Part shown: positions 1 through 5,914 of the stretch, piece after piece
How positions within the stretch are numbered: the stretch's first letter is position 1
Layout of the letters: each line of letters opens with the position of its first letter
Source of the DNA: Avoscillospira sp045579045
Lineage (GTDB): Bacteria; Bacillota; Clostridia; Oscillospirales; Oscillospiraceae
Direction: 5' to 3'
Length of the DNA stretch: 5,914 nt
Assembly: GCA_045579045.1 (NCBI GenBank)
Contig: JAZNLL010000062.1
Location: 1-5,914 of the forward strand
The notes under the pieces: model-generated
Told to the model about the DNA's origin: nothing
Seen by the model: only the letters and a program-made list of their open reading frames with translations
Database searches by the model: none
Made by a program: the position numbers and the translations under genes

Positions 1-1920
1 TACGATCCGACTTTTCATAACATCGCCCAGATTACCGGTAAGCTCCAATTTACCGGATCCTTCCATAACATTGACTTCAACATTCAATGTCTCACCGCCA
101 ACAGAAGTCCATGCCAAACCAGTGACCAAGCCAACTGTATCGGCAGGAGGCAGTTCATCGGGCAGATACTTCCGTACGCCAAGGAATTCCTCCAGATTAG
201 AGCCGGTAACCGTAATGCGTTTGGGCGCATTTTCAGATACAAAGCGCATATCGCTCTTGCGGCAGACGGCAGCCAACTCACGCTCCAGATTGCGAACGCC
301 GGATTCTCGAGTATAGCAAGTGATGATCTCACGGATGGCATCATCAGTAATCCGCAGTTGAGTTCTCTTCAAACCGTGTTTTTTCAGCTGCTTCGGCAGC
401 AAATGATTTTTGACGATCTGCAGTTTTTCCTCATCTGTATAGGAGGTCAATTCTATGACTTCCATACGGTCCAGCAGCGGTGCAGGAATGGTGGACGTTG
501 TGTTTGCCGTGGTGATGAACATACACTCACTGAGATCAAAAGGCACTTCCAGATAGTGATCCCGGAATGTGCTGTTTTGCTCCGCATCCAGAACCTCCAG
601 CAACGCCGAAGAAGGATCGCCGCGGTAGTCACTGCCCAGCTTGTCGATCTCATCCAGCAGCAGCAACGGATTCTTGGAGCCTGCATGAGCTACCGCATTC
701 ATGATCCGACCGGGCATGGAGCCAATATAGGTCTTGCGGTGACCTCTGATATCTGCCTCATCATGGACACCGCCAAGAGACAGTCGAGCCAGATTGCGGT
801 TCAGCGCACGGGCAATGCTCATGGCAATACTGGTCTTACCGACACCGGGAGGGCCAACCAGACAGATGATCTGTCCGGGCATCTCCGGTGCCATTTTTCG
901 CACGGCAAAGATCTCAAGAATACGTTTCTTTACCTTTTCCAAGCCAAAATGGTCATCATCCAGGATTTTTCTGGCGGCACGAATGTCCACCCGTTCCTTG
1001 GTGCGCTTATTCCAGGGCAGTTCCAGACAGGTATCCAGATAGGTACGAATAACGGCTGCCTCCGAGGAATTGGGAGGCTGCTTACTCAACCGCTTTACTT
1101 CCTTGAGAAGCTTGTCCTCAATTTCCTTTTCCAGATGCAGTTCGGAGATAGCTTTCTGATAGTTGACGATTTCTTCACCGTCATCTTCCTCACCCAATTC
1201 CTGCTGGATGACTCGCATCTGTTCCCGGAGATAATAATCCCGCTGCCCTTTGCTGACACTTTCCTGAACGCGTTCCTGAATATCCGCTTCCAGCTGCATG
1301 ATATCCAGTTCCTGTCCCAGCAGGATACAAGCCAGTTCCAGACGCTTCATGGGGTGGAGCACTTCCAGAACACGCTGCTTGTTCTCAAAGCTGACGGAAC
1401 TGTTCTGCATGATGTAGTCAGCAATATAACCGGGATCGTTGCTGGACATGATCGCCAGAATCCCGTCAGGAACATTGCGCCCGGACAGCTCCAAAAAATG
1501 ATCGTAGAAGAACTGTGCCTGACGAACCAGTGCTTCCAGTTTGTTCTGGGATTTGCCCACGGACAGATCATTGACAGTCTCCACACGACCGTAGAGATAA
1601 GGTTCCGTCTGGACACACTCCACCATAGTGGCACGGTACTGACCTTCCACCAGAATACGAATGGTATCACCGGGCAGGCGCAGCACCTGCTTCACCACAG
1701 AAACCGTACCAATGGCGTAAAGATCCTGCTGTTTGGGATCGTCCACCTGTATCTCTTTCTGTGTCACCAAAAAGATTTCCTGATTACCCCGCATAGCTTC
1801 TTCCACTGCACGGATGGATTTCTTTCTACCCACATCAAAATGGGTTGTCATTTTAGGAAAAACATTGAGTCCTCGCAGCGCCAATACAGGCATCCGCTGG
1901 GACATAATAATCTCGTTCAT
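1..1920 (-). CDS. lon: ATP-dependent protease Lon (LonA type), C-terminus cut off by window edge
   Basis: Lon is a cytosolic, homo-oligomeric AAA+ serine protease that unfolds and degrades damaged and regulatory proteins. The frame is open for 640 codons to the window edge. Residues 11-200 are the substrate-binding LonN domain, beginning MPVLALRGLNVFP. A helical linker follows, then the AAA+ module: Walker A GPPGVGKT at 356-363 (Lys362), Walker B LLLLDEID at 419-426 (Asp423/Glu424), sensor-1 Asn473, probable arginine finger Arg485, and sensor-2 Arg543 in RESGVRNLERE. The protease domain starts near 596 (VGLVTGLAWTSVGG). Family members are about 770-810 residues, so roughly 150 are missing, including the Ser-Lys dyad; activity cannot be read from this window. 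Numbering at Walker A matches E. coli Lon. The ATG start has an AAAGGAG site (1928-1934) 7 nt upstream. A second ATG at codon 6 is less well placed. The last four codons depart from the family consensus (see findings). Confidence 0.97.
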   Translation of the reverse strand, partial: MNEIIMSQRMPVLALRGLNVFPKMTTHFDVGRKKSIRAVEEAMRGNQEIFLVTQKEIQVDDPKQQDLYAIGTVSVVKQVLRLPGDTIRILVEGQYRATMVECVQTEPYLYGRVETVNDLSVGKSQNKLEALVRQAQFFYDHFLELSGRNVPDGILAIMSSNDPGYIADYIMQNSSVSFENKQRVLEVLHPMKRLELACILLGQELDIMQLEADIQERVQESVSKGQRDYYLREQMRVIQQELGEEDDGEEIVNYQKAISELHLEKEIEDKLLKEVKRLSKQPPNSSEAAVIRTYLDTCLELPWNKRTKERVDIRAARKILDDDHFGLEKVKKRILEIFAVRKMAPEMPGQIICLVGPPGVGKTSIAMSIARALNRNLARLSLGGVHDEADIRGHRKTYIGSMPGRIMNAVAHAGSKNPLLLLDEIDKLGSDYRGDPSSALLEVLDAEQNSTFRDHYLEVPFDLSECMFITTANTTSTIPAPLLDRMEVIELTSYTDEEKLQIVKNHLLPKQLKKHGLKRTQLRITDDAIREIITCYTRESGVRNLERELAAVCRKSDMRFVSENAPKRITVTGSNLEEFLGVRKYLPDELPPADTVGLVTGLAWTSVGGETLNVEVNVMEGSGKLELTGNLGDVMKSRIV

Positions 1921-1927
1921 ACATACA

Positions 1928-1934
1928 CTCCTTT
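1928..1934 (-). promoter_or_regulatory. Ribosome binding site of lon
   Basis: AAAGGAG on the minus strand lies 7 nt before the ATG at 1920-1918. This favours that ATG over the in-frame ATG five codons later. The site lies just past the T-rich tail of the upstream terminator, so a transcript must read through the hairpin, or start very close by, for lon to be translated. Confidence 0.85.
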
Positions 1935-1940
1935 CTTTGG

Positions 1941-1973
1941 AGTAAACAAAGGGAGAGGATCAGCCCTCTCCCT
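1941..1973 (-). terminator. Intrinsic terminator between clpX and lon
   Basis: On the minus strand the hairpin reads GGGAGAGG, loop GCTGAT, then CCTCTCCC, a perfect 8-bp GC-rich stem (1951-1958 pairing with 1965-1972). One further A-T pair at the base (1950/1973) makes 9 bp. The 3' side is followed by TTTGTTTACT, an interrupted U tract. The hairpin begins 5 nt after the clpX stop codon and ends about 16 nt before the lon ribosome binding site. The shape is that of a Rho-independent terminator. The broken U tract suggests incomplete termination, so it may act as an attenuating terminator that sets lon below clpPX. That last point is inference. Confidence 0.75.
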
Positions 1974-1978
1974 GCAAG

Positions 1979-3241
1979 TTAAAGTGTAACTCCCGCATTG
2001 CGAATGGGCTTGCGGGGATTGGCGCTGTCACGGGTGACCTGCGGCTTCTGCCGTTCACGGACACAAGCCTCCGTAACAAGAACGCTCTGAATAGTAGGAT
2101 CAGAGGGAATGTCATACATAATGCCGGTCATGGTTTCCTCCATGATGGCACGCAGACCTCTTGCACCGATCTGACGGGCAATGGCCAACTCAGCAATGGC
2201 CTCCAACGCCTCTTCCTCAAAGCTCAGGCTCACCTGATCATACTCCAGAAGCTTTCGGTACTGTTTACACAGAGCATTCTTAGGCTCTGTGAGAATTCGG
2301 ATCAGATCTTCCTTCTTCAGGCTCTGGAGGGTCGTGATCACAGGCAGACGACCTACCAATTCGGGAATGATACCGAATTTCAGAAGGTCATGAGGCTGCA
2401 CCTTGCGGAACAGCTCACCCACATCCCGTTGAGATTTGCTCTCCAGTTCAGAGCCAAAACCGATGGCAGACTTGTCCGTACGGCGCTCGATGATCTTATC
2501 CAGACCGTCAAAAGCACCGCCGCAGATAAACAGAATATTAGTGGTATCGATCTGAATGAACTCCTGTTGAGGATGCTTCCGTCCGCCCTGAGGAGGCACG
2601 TTGGCAACAGTGCCTTCCAGCAGCTTCAGAAGGGCCTGCTGGACGCCTTCACCGCTGACATCACGGGTAATGGAGGTGTTCTCGCTCTTACGGGCGATCT
2701 TGTCCATCTCATCGATGTAGATAATACCGCGCTCAGCCTGCTCCACATCGAAATCTGCCGCCTGCAGCAGTCGCAGAAGAATGTTCTCCACATCCTCGCC
2801 AACGTAGCCGGCTTCGGTCAAAGTGGTAGCGTCCGCAATCGCAAAGGGGACATTGAGAATCTTTGCCAGAGTCTGGGCAAAGAGGGTCTTGCCGGAGCCT
2901 GTGGGGCCAATGAGCAGAATGTTGCTCTTCTGCAGCTCCACATCGGTGCTGTTGGCAAAGTAAATACGCTTATAATGGTTGTAGACAGCCACCGCCAAAG
3001 CGATCTTAGCCTCGTCCTGACCGATAATATACCGATCCATATAGGTCTTGATCTCTTCGGGCGTAGGCAGGGTATCGGGCAATTCCAGAGACGGTGCATT
3101 GACCACCATCTCATCCTTAATAATACCGGAACAAAGCTCCACACACTCATTGCAGATGAACACATTGGGACCTGCGATGATGCGGTTGACCTGTTCCTGC
3201 CGCTTTCCGCAGAAGGAACAGCGGATAGTTTCTCTTGCCAA
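1979..3241 (-). CDS. clpX: ClpX, ATP-dependent unfoldase subunit of the ClpXP protease
   Basis: ClpX is a hexameric AAA+ unfoldase that recognises tagged or native substrates, unfolds them with ATP and threads them into ClpP. The 420-residue product has normal length. The N-terminal zinc-binding domain has Cys8, Cys11, Cys30 and Cys33. Walker A is GPTGSGKT at 112-119, pore-1 loop GYVG at 145-148, Walker B IIYIDEMD with Asp177/Glu178, RKH pore loop at 221-223, the ClpP-docking loop IGFG at 260-263, and sensor-2 GARGLR at 359-364. Every landmark of a working ClpX is present. The start codon is TTG: an in-frame TAA lies seven codons upstream with no ATG or GTG between, and the next ATG (codon 45) would remove the zinc domain. 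The gene follows clpP by 28 nt and is almost certainly on the same transcript. The C-terminal tail after about residue 395 is basic and looks flexible. Confidence 0.98.
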   Translation of the reverse strand: MARETIRCSFCGKRQEQVNRIIAGPNVFICNECVELCSGIIKDEMVVNAPSLELPDTLPTPEEIKTYMDRYIIGQDEAKIALAVAVYNHYKRIYFANSTDVELQKSNILLIGPTGSGKTLFAQTLAKILNVPFAIADATTLTEAGYVGEDVENILLRLLQAADFDVEQAERGIIYIDEMDKIARKSENTSITRDVSGEGVQQALLKLLEGTVANVPPQGGRKHPQQEFIQIDTTNILFICGGAFDGLDKIIERRTDKSAIGFGSELESKSQRDVGELFRKVQPHDLLKFGIIPELVGRLPVITTLQSLKKEDLIRILTEPKNALCKQYRKLLEYDQVSLSFEEEALEAIAELAIARQIGARGLRAIMEETMTGIMYDIPSDPTIQSVLVTEACVRERQKPQVTRDSANPRKPIRNAGVTL

Positions 3242-3245
3242 GGTT

Positions 3246-3256
3246 CCTCTTCCTTT
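3246..3256 (-). promoter_or_regulatory. Ribosome binding site deciding the TTG start of clpX
   Basis: The minus strand reads AAAGGAAGAGG here, ending 4 nt before the TTG at 3241-3239. The AAAGGA part alone has a 9-nt spacing, which is close to ideal. Together with the in-frame TAA at 3262-3260 this fixes the TTG as the initiator. The site lies wholly within the short clpP-clpX gap. Confidence 0.8.
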
Positions 3257-3269
3257 CGTTTACAGGAAC

Positions 3270-3851
3270 TTATCTCTGATAAATGACCTTATCGATCAGA
3301 CCGTAGGCGCAGGCTTCCTCAGCAGACATGAAGTTATCACGCTCCGTGTCATTCTGGATGGTTTCCAGAGGCTTGCCTGTATTCTCAGCCAGAATATGGT
3401 TGAGACGGTCTTTGATCTTCAGCATCCGCTCCACATGGATCTTCATATCCGTGGCCTGTCCCTGAGTGCCACCAAGAGGCTGATGGATCATGATCTCAGC
3501 ATTGGGCAGAGCCATCCGCTTGCCCTTGGTGCCTGCAGACAGCAGGAATGCACCCATGGAGGCAGCCATGCCGATGCAGATGGTGGAAACATCACACTTG
3601 ACATACTGCATGGTATCGTAGATGGCCATACCGGCTGTGACGGAACCGCCGGGAGAATTGATGTAGAACTGGATATCCTTATCCGGGTCCTGGCTTTCCA
3701 GATAGAGCATCTGGGCAACCACCAGGCTGGCAGTGGTGTCATTGACTTCTTCAGAGAGAAGAATGATTCGGTCATTGAGCAGGCGGGAGAAAATATCGTA
3801 GCTGCGCTCTCCCCTGCTGGTCTGTTCGACCACATAAGGAATGAAACTCAT
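3270..3851 (-). CDS. clpP: ClpP, ATP-dependent Clp protease proteolytic subunit
   Basis: ClpP is the serine peptidase that forms a two-ring, 14-subunit chamber in the cytosol and degrades proteins fed in by ClpX or another Clp ATPase. The 193-residue product has family length. The catalytic triad is Ser98 in GMAASMG, His123 in MIHQP and Asp172 in ERDNF. The oxyanion loop SPGGS is at 66-70. The N-terminus MSFIPYVVEQ leads directly into the YDIFSRLL segment, so any processed leader would be very short. The start is ATG, with an AAAGGAG site (3860-3866) 8 nt upstream. It lies 60 nt after tig and 28 nt before clpX, with no terminator on either side, which supports co-expression of peptidase and unfoldase. 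This is one complete, canonical copy; other clpP paralogues elsewhere in the genome cannot be excluded. Confidence 0.98.
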   Translation of the reverse strand: MSFIPYVVEQTSRGERSYDIFSRLLNDRIILLSEEVNDTTASLVVAQMLYLESQDPDKDIQFYINSPGGSVTAGMAIYDTMQYVKCDVSTICIGMAASMGAFLLSAGTKGKRMALPNAEIMIHQPLGGTQGQATDMKIHVERMLKIKDRLNHILAENTGKPLETIQNDTERDNFMSAEEACAYGLIDKVIYQR

Positions 3852-3911
3852 TTATGGTACTCCTTTCACTGGCTGGGAAGTCTAACACATTCTAACCGGA
3901 CAGGCGGAAAA

Positions 3912-5213
3912 TTATTCCTCAGTCTTTTCCTCTTCCTTGACAACAGTAGCAACAGCGTTGTCAACGATGAGCTTGACAGCCTTTCTGGAGGCCAGATCGG
4001 ACTTGACGGTCTCAGCATTGAGGGCAGCCTTGACCTGATCGACTTCCATCTGATACTGCTCAGCGACCTTAGCATACTCTTCTTCCACTTCCTCATCGGA
4101 AACGGTGATGTTTTCAGCCTCGATGATGGCGCTCAGCAGAACATTGGAACGGACAGTGGTCTCAGCCATGGGACGCATGGAAGCACGCATACCGCTCATG
4201 TCGCCGCCGACCATCTTGGCATAGTCTTCCATGGACATACCGCTCATCTGCAGCTGATATGCGAACTGCTCCACATGCTTATCCAGCTGCTCCTCCACCA
4301 TGCAGGCAGGGATCTCAGCGGTCATGTTGGCTGCAGCAGCTTCAACGGCAGCATTTTCAAACTGACGGTCAATGTTATCCTGACGGAGCTTCAGCTGCTT
4401 GGCACGGATGTCGGCCTTCAGTTCGTCCAGAGTGTCGAATTCAGAAACATCCTTCGCAAACTCATCGTCCAACTCGGGTTTGATGGTCTGCTTGACTTCA
4501 TGGATCTTGCACTTGAACACAACAGGCTTGCCTGCCAGTTCGGGAGTGTAGTTTTCGGGGAAGGTCACATCGATGTCCTTCTCTTCGCCGGCGGAAACGC
4601 CGATCAGAGCTTCTTCAAAGCCGGGAACGAAGGAGTTGGAGCCCAGCTTCAGGCTGTAGTTTTCGCCCTTACCGCCGGGGAAAGCAACGCCATTGTCAAA
4701 GCCTTCAAAATCCAGAACAACAGTATCGCCATCCTGTGCAGCACGCTCCACAGTCTCGATACGGCTGTTGCGGTCAGCCATGCGAGCCAGTTCGTTGGCA
4801 ACATCTTCATCGGAAACGGAAGCCTCAGCCTTGGGGACTTCGATGCCCTTGTAGGCGCCCAGAGTGACTTCGGGATACAGCTCGGTCTCAACGGTCAGAA
4901 CCACGGTGCCGTCTTCCTTTTCGTCCATATCGGAAATGGAGGGAGCACCCACAGCCTTGATCTGCTGATCGATGACAGCCTTAGTGTAGATCTCAGGGAA
5001 GATCTCATTGACGGCATCTTCATAGAAGATCTTGGCGCCATACATACCCTCGATGACCTTACGGGGAGCCTTACCCTTGCGGAAGCCGGGAACCATAATA
5101 TCCTTCTTGGCCTTGTTGTAGGCCTTGGTCAGAGCAGTTTCAAACTCCTGCTTCTCGATCTCAACAACAATCTTGGCCTTACCGTTGGCCTGTTCGGTGT
5201 TCTTCACATTCAT
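3912..5213 (-). CDS. tig: Trigger factor, ribosome-associated chaperone and peptidyl-prolyl isomerase
   Basis: Trigger factor docks at the ribosomal exit tunnel, shields nascent chains and isomerises prolyl bonds. The 433-residue product has normal length and all three domains. The N-terminal ribosome-binding domain (1 to about 120) carries the signature GFRKGKAP at 43-50. The FKBP-type isomerase domain runs about 158-242, with DTVVLDFEGF, the FPGG turn at 178-181 and SFVPGFEEALIG at 194-205. The helical C-terminal chaperone domain follows and ends in an acidic tail, EEEKTEE. The start is ATG with AGGAGGA (5221-5227) 7 nt upstream, the strongest ribosome binding site in the window. It is the first gene of the proposed tig-clpP-clpX operon, downstream of an AT-rich promoter region. 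Residues 323-349 hold eight methionines, denser than the rest of the protein. Confidence 0.98.
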   Translation of the reverse strand: MNVKNTEQANGKAKIVVEIEKQEFETALTKAYNKAKKDIMVPGFRKGKAPRKVIEGMYGAKIFYEDAVNEIFPEIYTKAVIDQQIKAVGAPSISDMDEKEDGTVVLTVETELYPEVTLGAYKGIEVPKAEASVSDEDVANELARMADRNSRIETVERAAQDGDTVVLDFEGFDNGVAFPGGKGENYSLKLGSNSFVPGFEEALIGVSAGEEKDIDVTFPENYTPELAGKPVVFKCKIHEVKQTIKPELDDEFAKDVSEFDTLDELKADIRAKQLKLRQDNIDRQFENAAVEAAAANMTAEIPACMVEEQLDKHVEQFAYQLQMSGMSMEDYAKMVGGDMSGMRASMRPMAETTVRSNVLLSAIIEAENITVSDEEVEEEYAKVAEQYQMEVDQVKAALNAETVKSDLASRKAVKLIVDNAVATVVKEEEKTEE

Positions 5214-5337
5214 TGGTTTTTCCTCCTACTATATGGTGGGCCGTTCACAGCCTAATTCACCTATTTCAATCCGTACTATATTAGCAAATATCTACGAATT
5301 TTTCTACTGTTATTTTACTAATTTTACAAAATATTTT
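5214..5337 (-). promoter_or_regulatory. AT-rich intergenic region, probable promoter and leader of tig-clpP-clpX
   Basis: This 124-bp gap is the only sizeable non-coding stretch upstream of tig and is much richer in A and T than the flanking genes, mainly in its distal half (about 5275-5337). It contains a candidate sigma-A promoter, a near-perfect 9-bp tandem repeat (GTAAAATTA then GTAAAATAA on the minus strand, 5327-5310), and the tig ribosome binding site at 5221-5227. I see no GC-rich terminator for the upstream gene, so read-through from it is possible. I found no CIRCE element (HrcA) and no pair of GGTCAAA heptamers (CtsR), the usual heat-shock operators of Firmicutes. Confidence 0.55.
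5301..5329 (-). promoter_or_regulatory. Candidate sigma-A promoter for tig (weak match)
   Basis: On the minus strand TTGTAA (5329-5324, 4 of 6 to TTGACA) is followed after exactly 17 nt by TAGAAA (5306-5301, 4 of 6 to TATAAT). A second possible -10, TAATAT (5283-5278), lies nearer the gene but has no good -35 at 17 nt. In sequence this AT-rich such matches arise by chance, so only the general location is proposed, not the exact start site. Confidence 0.3.
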
Positions 5338-5914
5338 CTATTCCATAATGAGATGGGGTCTGAAGTTTACATAATCAGAAGCTACCAGTACAAATTCTGT
5401 GCCGTCATAAGTGCCCTCCAGAGCCAGCTTGTGACTGTCTCCGTGGAGGTGCCCGTAGTAACAGGCATTCACGCCGTACTTTTTCAGCAGTTCCAGAATT
5501 TCCGGACAGGTATATCCGCGATAGCGCGGTGGATAGTGCAGAAAACAAAGCTTCTCCCTGTCCCCTGCTGCCTGTAAAGATGCTTCCAGACGGATCAGTT
5601 CTCTTCGGAACACTTTCTCGTCGTGGGTGCCTTCTTTCTCCTCTTCGAAGAACCAGCCTCTGGTTCCACACAACGCGACATCTTTATACAAATGGCAGTT
5701 GTTGTGCAGCAGGTGCATGTTCTCGAAGCCATGGGTCTGACAAAACGCAGAGAACTTGGAAGCTGTATTCCACCAGTAATCATGGTTACCTTTCAGGATA
5801 AGTTTTTTACCCGGGAGACGGTCAATAAACTGAAAATCAGCCAGGCTCTCCGCAAAATCGATTCCCCAGGAAGTATCACCACAGAGTACGATCACATCTT
5901 CATCATTCAGTGCA
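5338..5914 (-). CDS. Calcineurin-like metallophosphoesterase, N-terminus outside the window
   Basis: This is the C-terminal 191 residues of a predicted calcineurin-like phosphoesterase, a two-metal hydrolase of phosphate esters. The frame stays open to the window edge (reading ALNDEDVIVLCGDTSWG), so the GTG at 5895-5893 is not the true start. Visible motifs in order are GDTSW (metal-bridging Asp), GNHDYWW (Asn and His ligands with the catalytic His), HYPPRYRG (His ligand) and GHLHGDSH (final His ligands). The first family motif, DxH, should lie about 30-60 residues further upstream, beyond the edge. No signal peptide or membrane segment is visible, but the N-terminus is absent. Motif spacing suits the small single-domain bacterial phosphohydrolases of about 230 residues; the substrate is unknown. 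The gene ends TAG, 124 nt before tig on the same strand, and no functional link to proteolysis is evident. Confidence 0.9.
   Translation of the reverse strand, partial: ALNDEDVIVLCGDTSWGIDFAESLADFQFIDRLPGKKLILKGNHDYWWNTASKFSAFCQTHGFENMHLLHNNCHLYKDVALCGTRGWFFEEEKEGTHDEKVFRRELIRLEASLQAAGDREKLCFLHYPPRYRGYTCPEILELLKKYGVNACYYGHLHGDSHKLALEGTYDGTEFVLVASDYVNFRPHLIME

Noticed and set aside
358..1989. A 543-codon plus-strand open frame opposite lon
   Set aside because: It is also in exact antisense register with lon and is explained by rarity of TTA, CTA and TCA codons. The minus strand shows complete Lon motifs.
2390..3286. A 298-codon plus-strand open frame opposite clpX
   Set aside because: It is an antisense shadow in codon register with clpX, whose full motif set is unmistakable. 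No independent coding evidence.
3852..3911. Terminator or promoter in the tig-clpP gap
   Set aside because: The 60-nt gap holds the clpP ribosome binding site and a CCGG palindrome, but no stem-loop with a U tract and no recognisable -35/-10 pair. Co-transcription is the simpler reading.
5239..5252. Small hairpin in the tig leader (GGCTG, loop TGAA, CGGCC on the minus strand)
   Set aside because: The stem is only 5 bp with one G-T pair and has no U tract, so it is not a terminator. There is too little structure for a riboswitch or for the trigger factor gene to be under leader control.
3048..5255. A 735-codon open frame on the plus strand running across tig, clpP and part of clpX
   Set aside because: It is in exact codon register with tig and clpP on the other strand. 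Stops in that frame can arise only from TTA, CTA or TCA codons in the real genes, which are scarce here. The translation shows no family motif and no ribosome binding site of note.
5318..5337. Possible terminator for the metallophosphoesterase gene (AAAATATTTT and ATTTTGTAAAAT)
   Set aside because: The inverted repeats are pure A-T, and one would leave a loop of only 2 nt. A GC-rich stem followed by a U tract is absent.
5893..5895. GTG as the start codon of the metallophosphoesterase
   Set aside because: The frame remains open to the window edge with family-like residues before it, and a start here would omit the DxH metal-binding motif that the family needs.

Overview
The window reads as a chromosomal housekeeping segment of a Gram-positive, Clostridia-like bacterium (inference). 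The gene order tig-clpP-clpX-lon, the AGGAGG-type ribosome binding sites before every gene with a visible start, and an upstream metallophosphoesterase of a type common in Firmicutes all point that way. Moderate GC codon use with an AT-rich promoter region would suit an Oscillospirales/Ruminococcaceae-like gut organism, but genus cannot be decided from sequence alone. All five genes lie on the minus strand, so transcription runs from high to low coordinates.

Layout in the direction of transcription: the 3' part of a metallophosphoesterase gene (5914 to 5338, start outside the window); a 124-bp AT-rich intergenic region holding the probable promoter and leader of the operon; tig, trigger factor (5213 to 3912); clpP, the peptidase subunit (3851 to 3270); clpX, the unfoldase, starting at TTG (3241 to 1979); a compact intrinsic terminator hairpin 5 nt past the clpX stop; and lon (1920 to the window edge), which lacks its C-terminal part including the catalytic Ser-Lys dyad.

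The genes form one protein quality-control module. Trigger factor receives nascent chains at the ribosome exit and isomerises prolyl bonds. ClpX unfolds substrates and feeds them into the ClpP chamber. Lon is an independent ATP-dependent protease in a single chain. The tig-clpP and clpP-clpX gaps are 60 and 28 nt with no terminator, so these three are probably co-transcribed. The hairpin before lon suggests that only part of the transcription reaches lon.

I do not see a novel system, mobile element, CRISPR array, tRNA or rRNA. The long open frames on the plus strand (up to 735 codons) are antisense shadows in exact codon register with the real genes. The points worth a second look are modest: the clpX-lon terminator, the TTG start of clpX, a departure from the Lon consensus in the last few codons at the window edge, a Met-rich stretch in trigger factor, and the repeat-bearing AT-rich leader.
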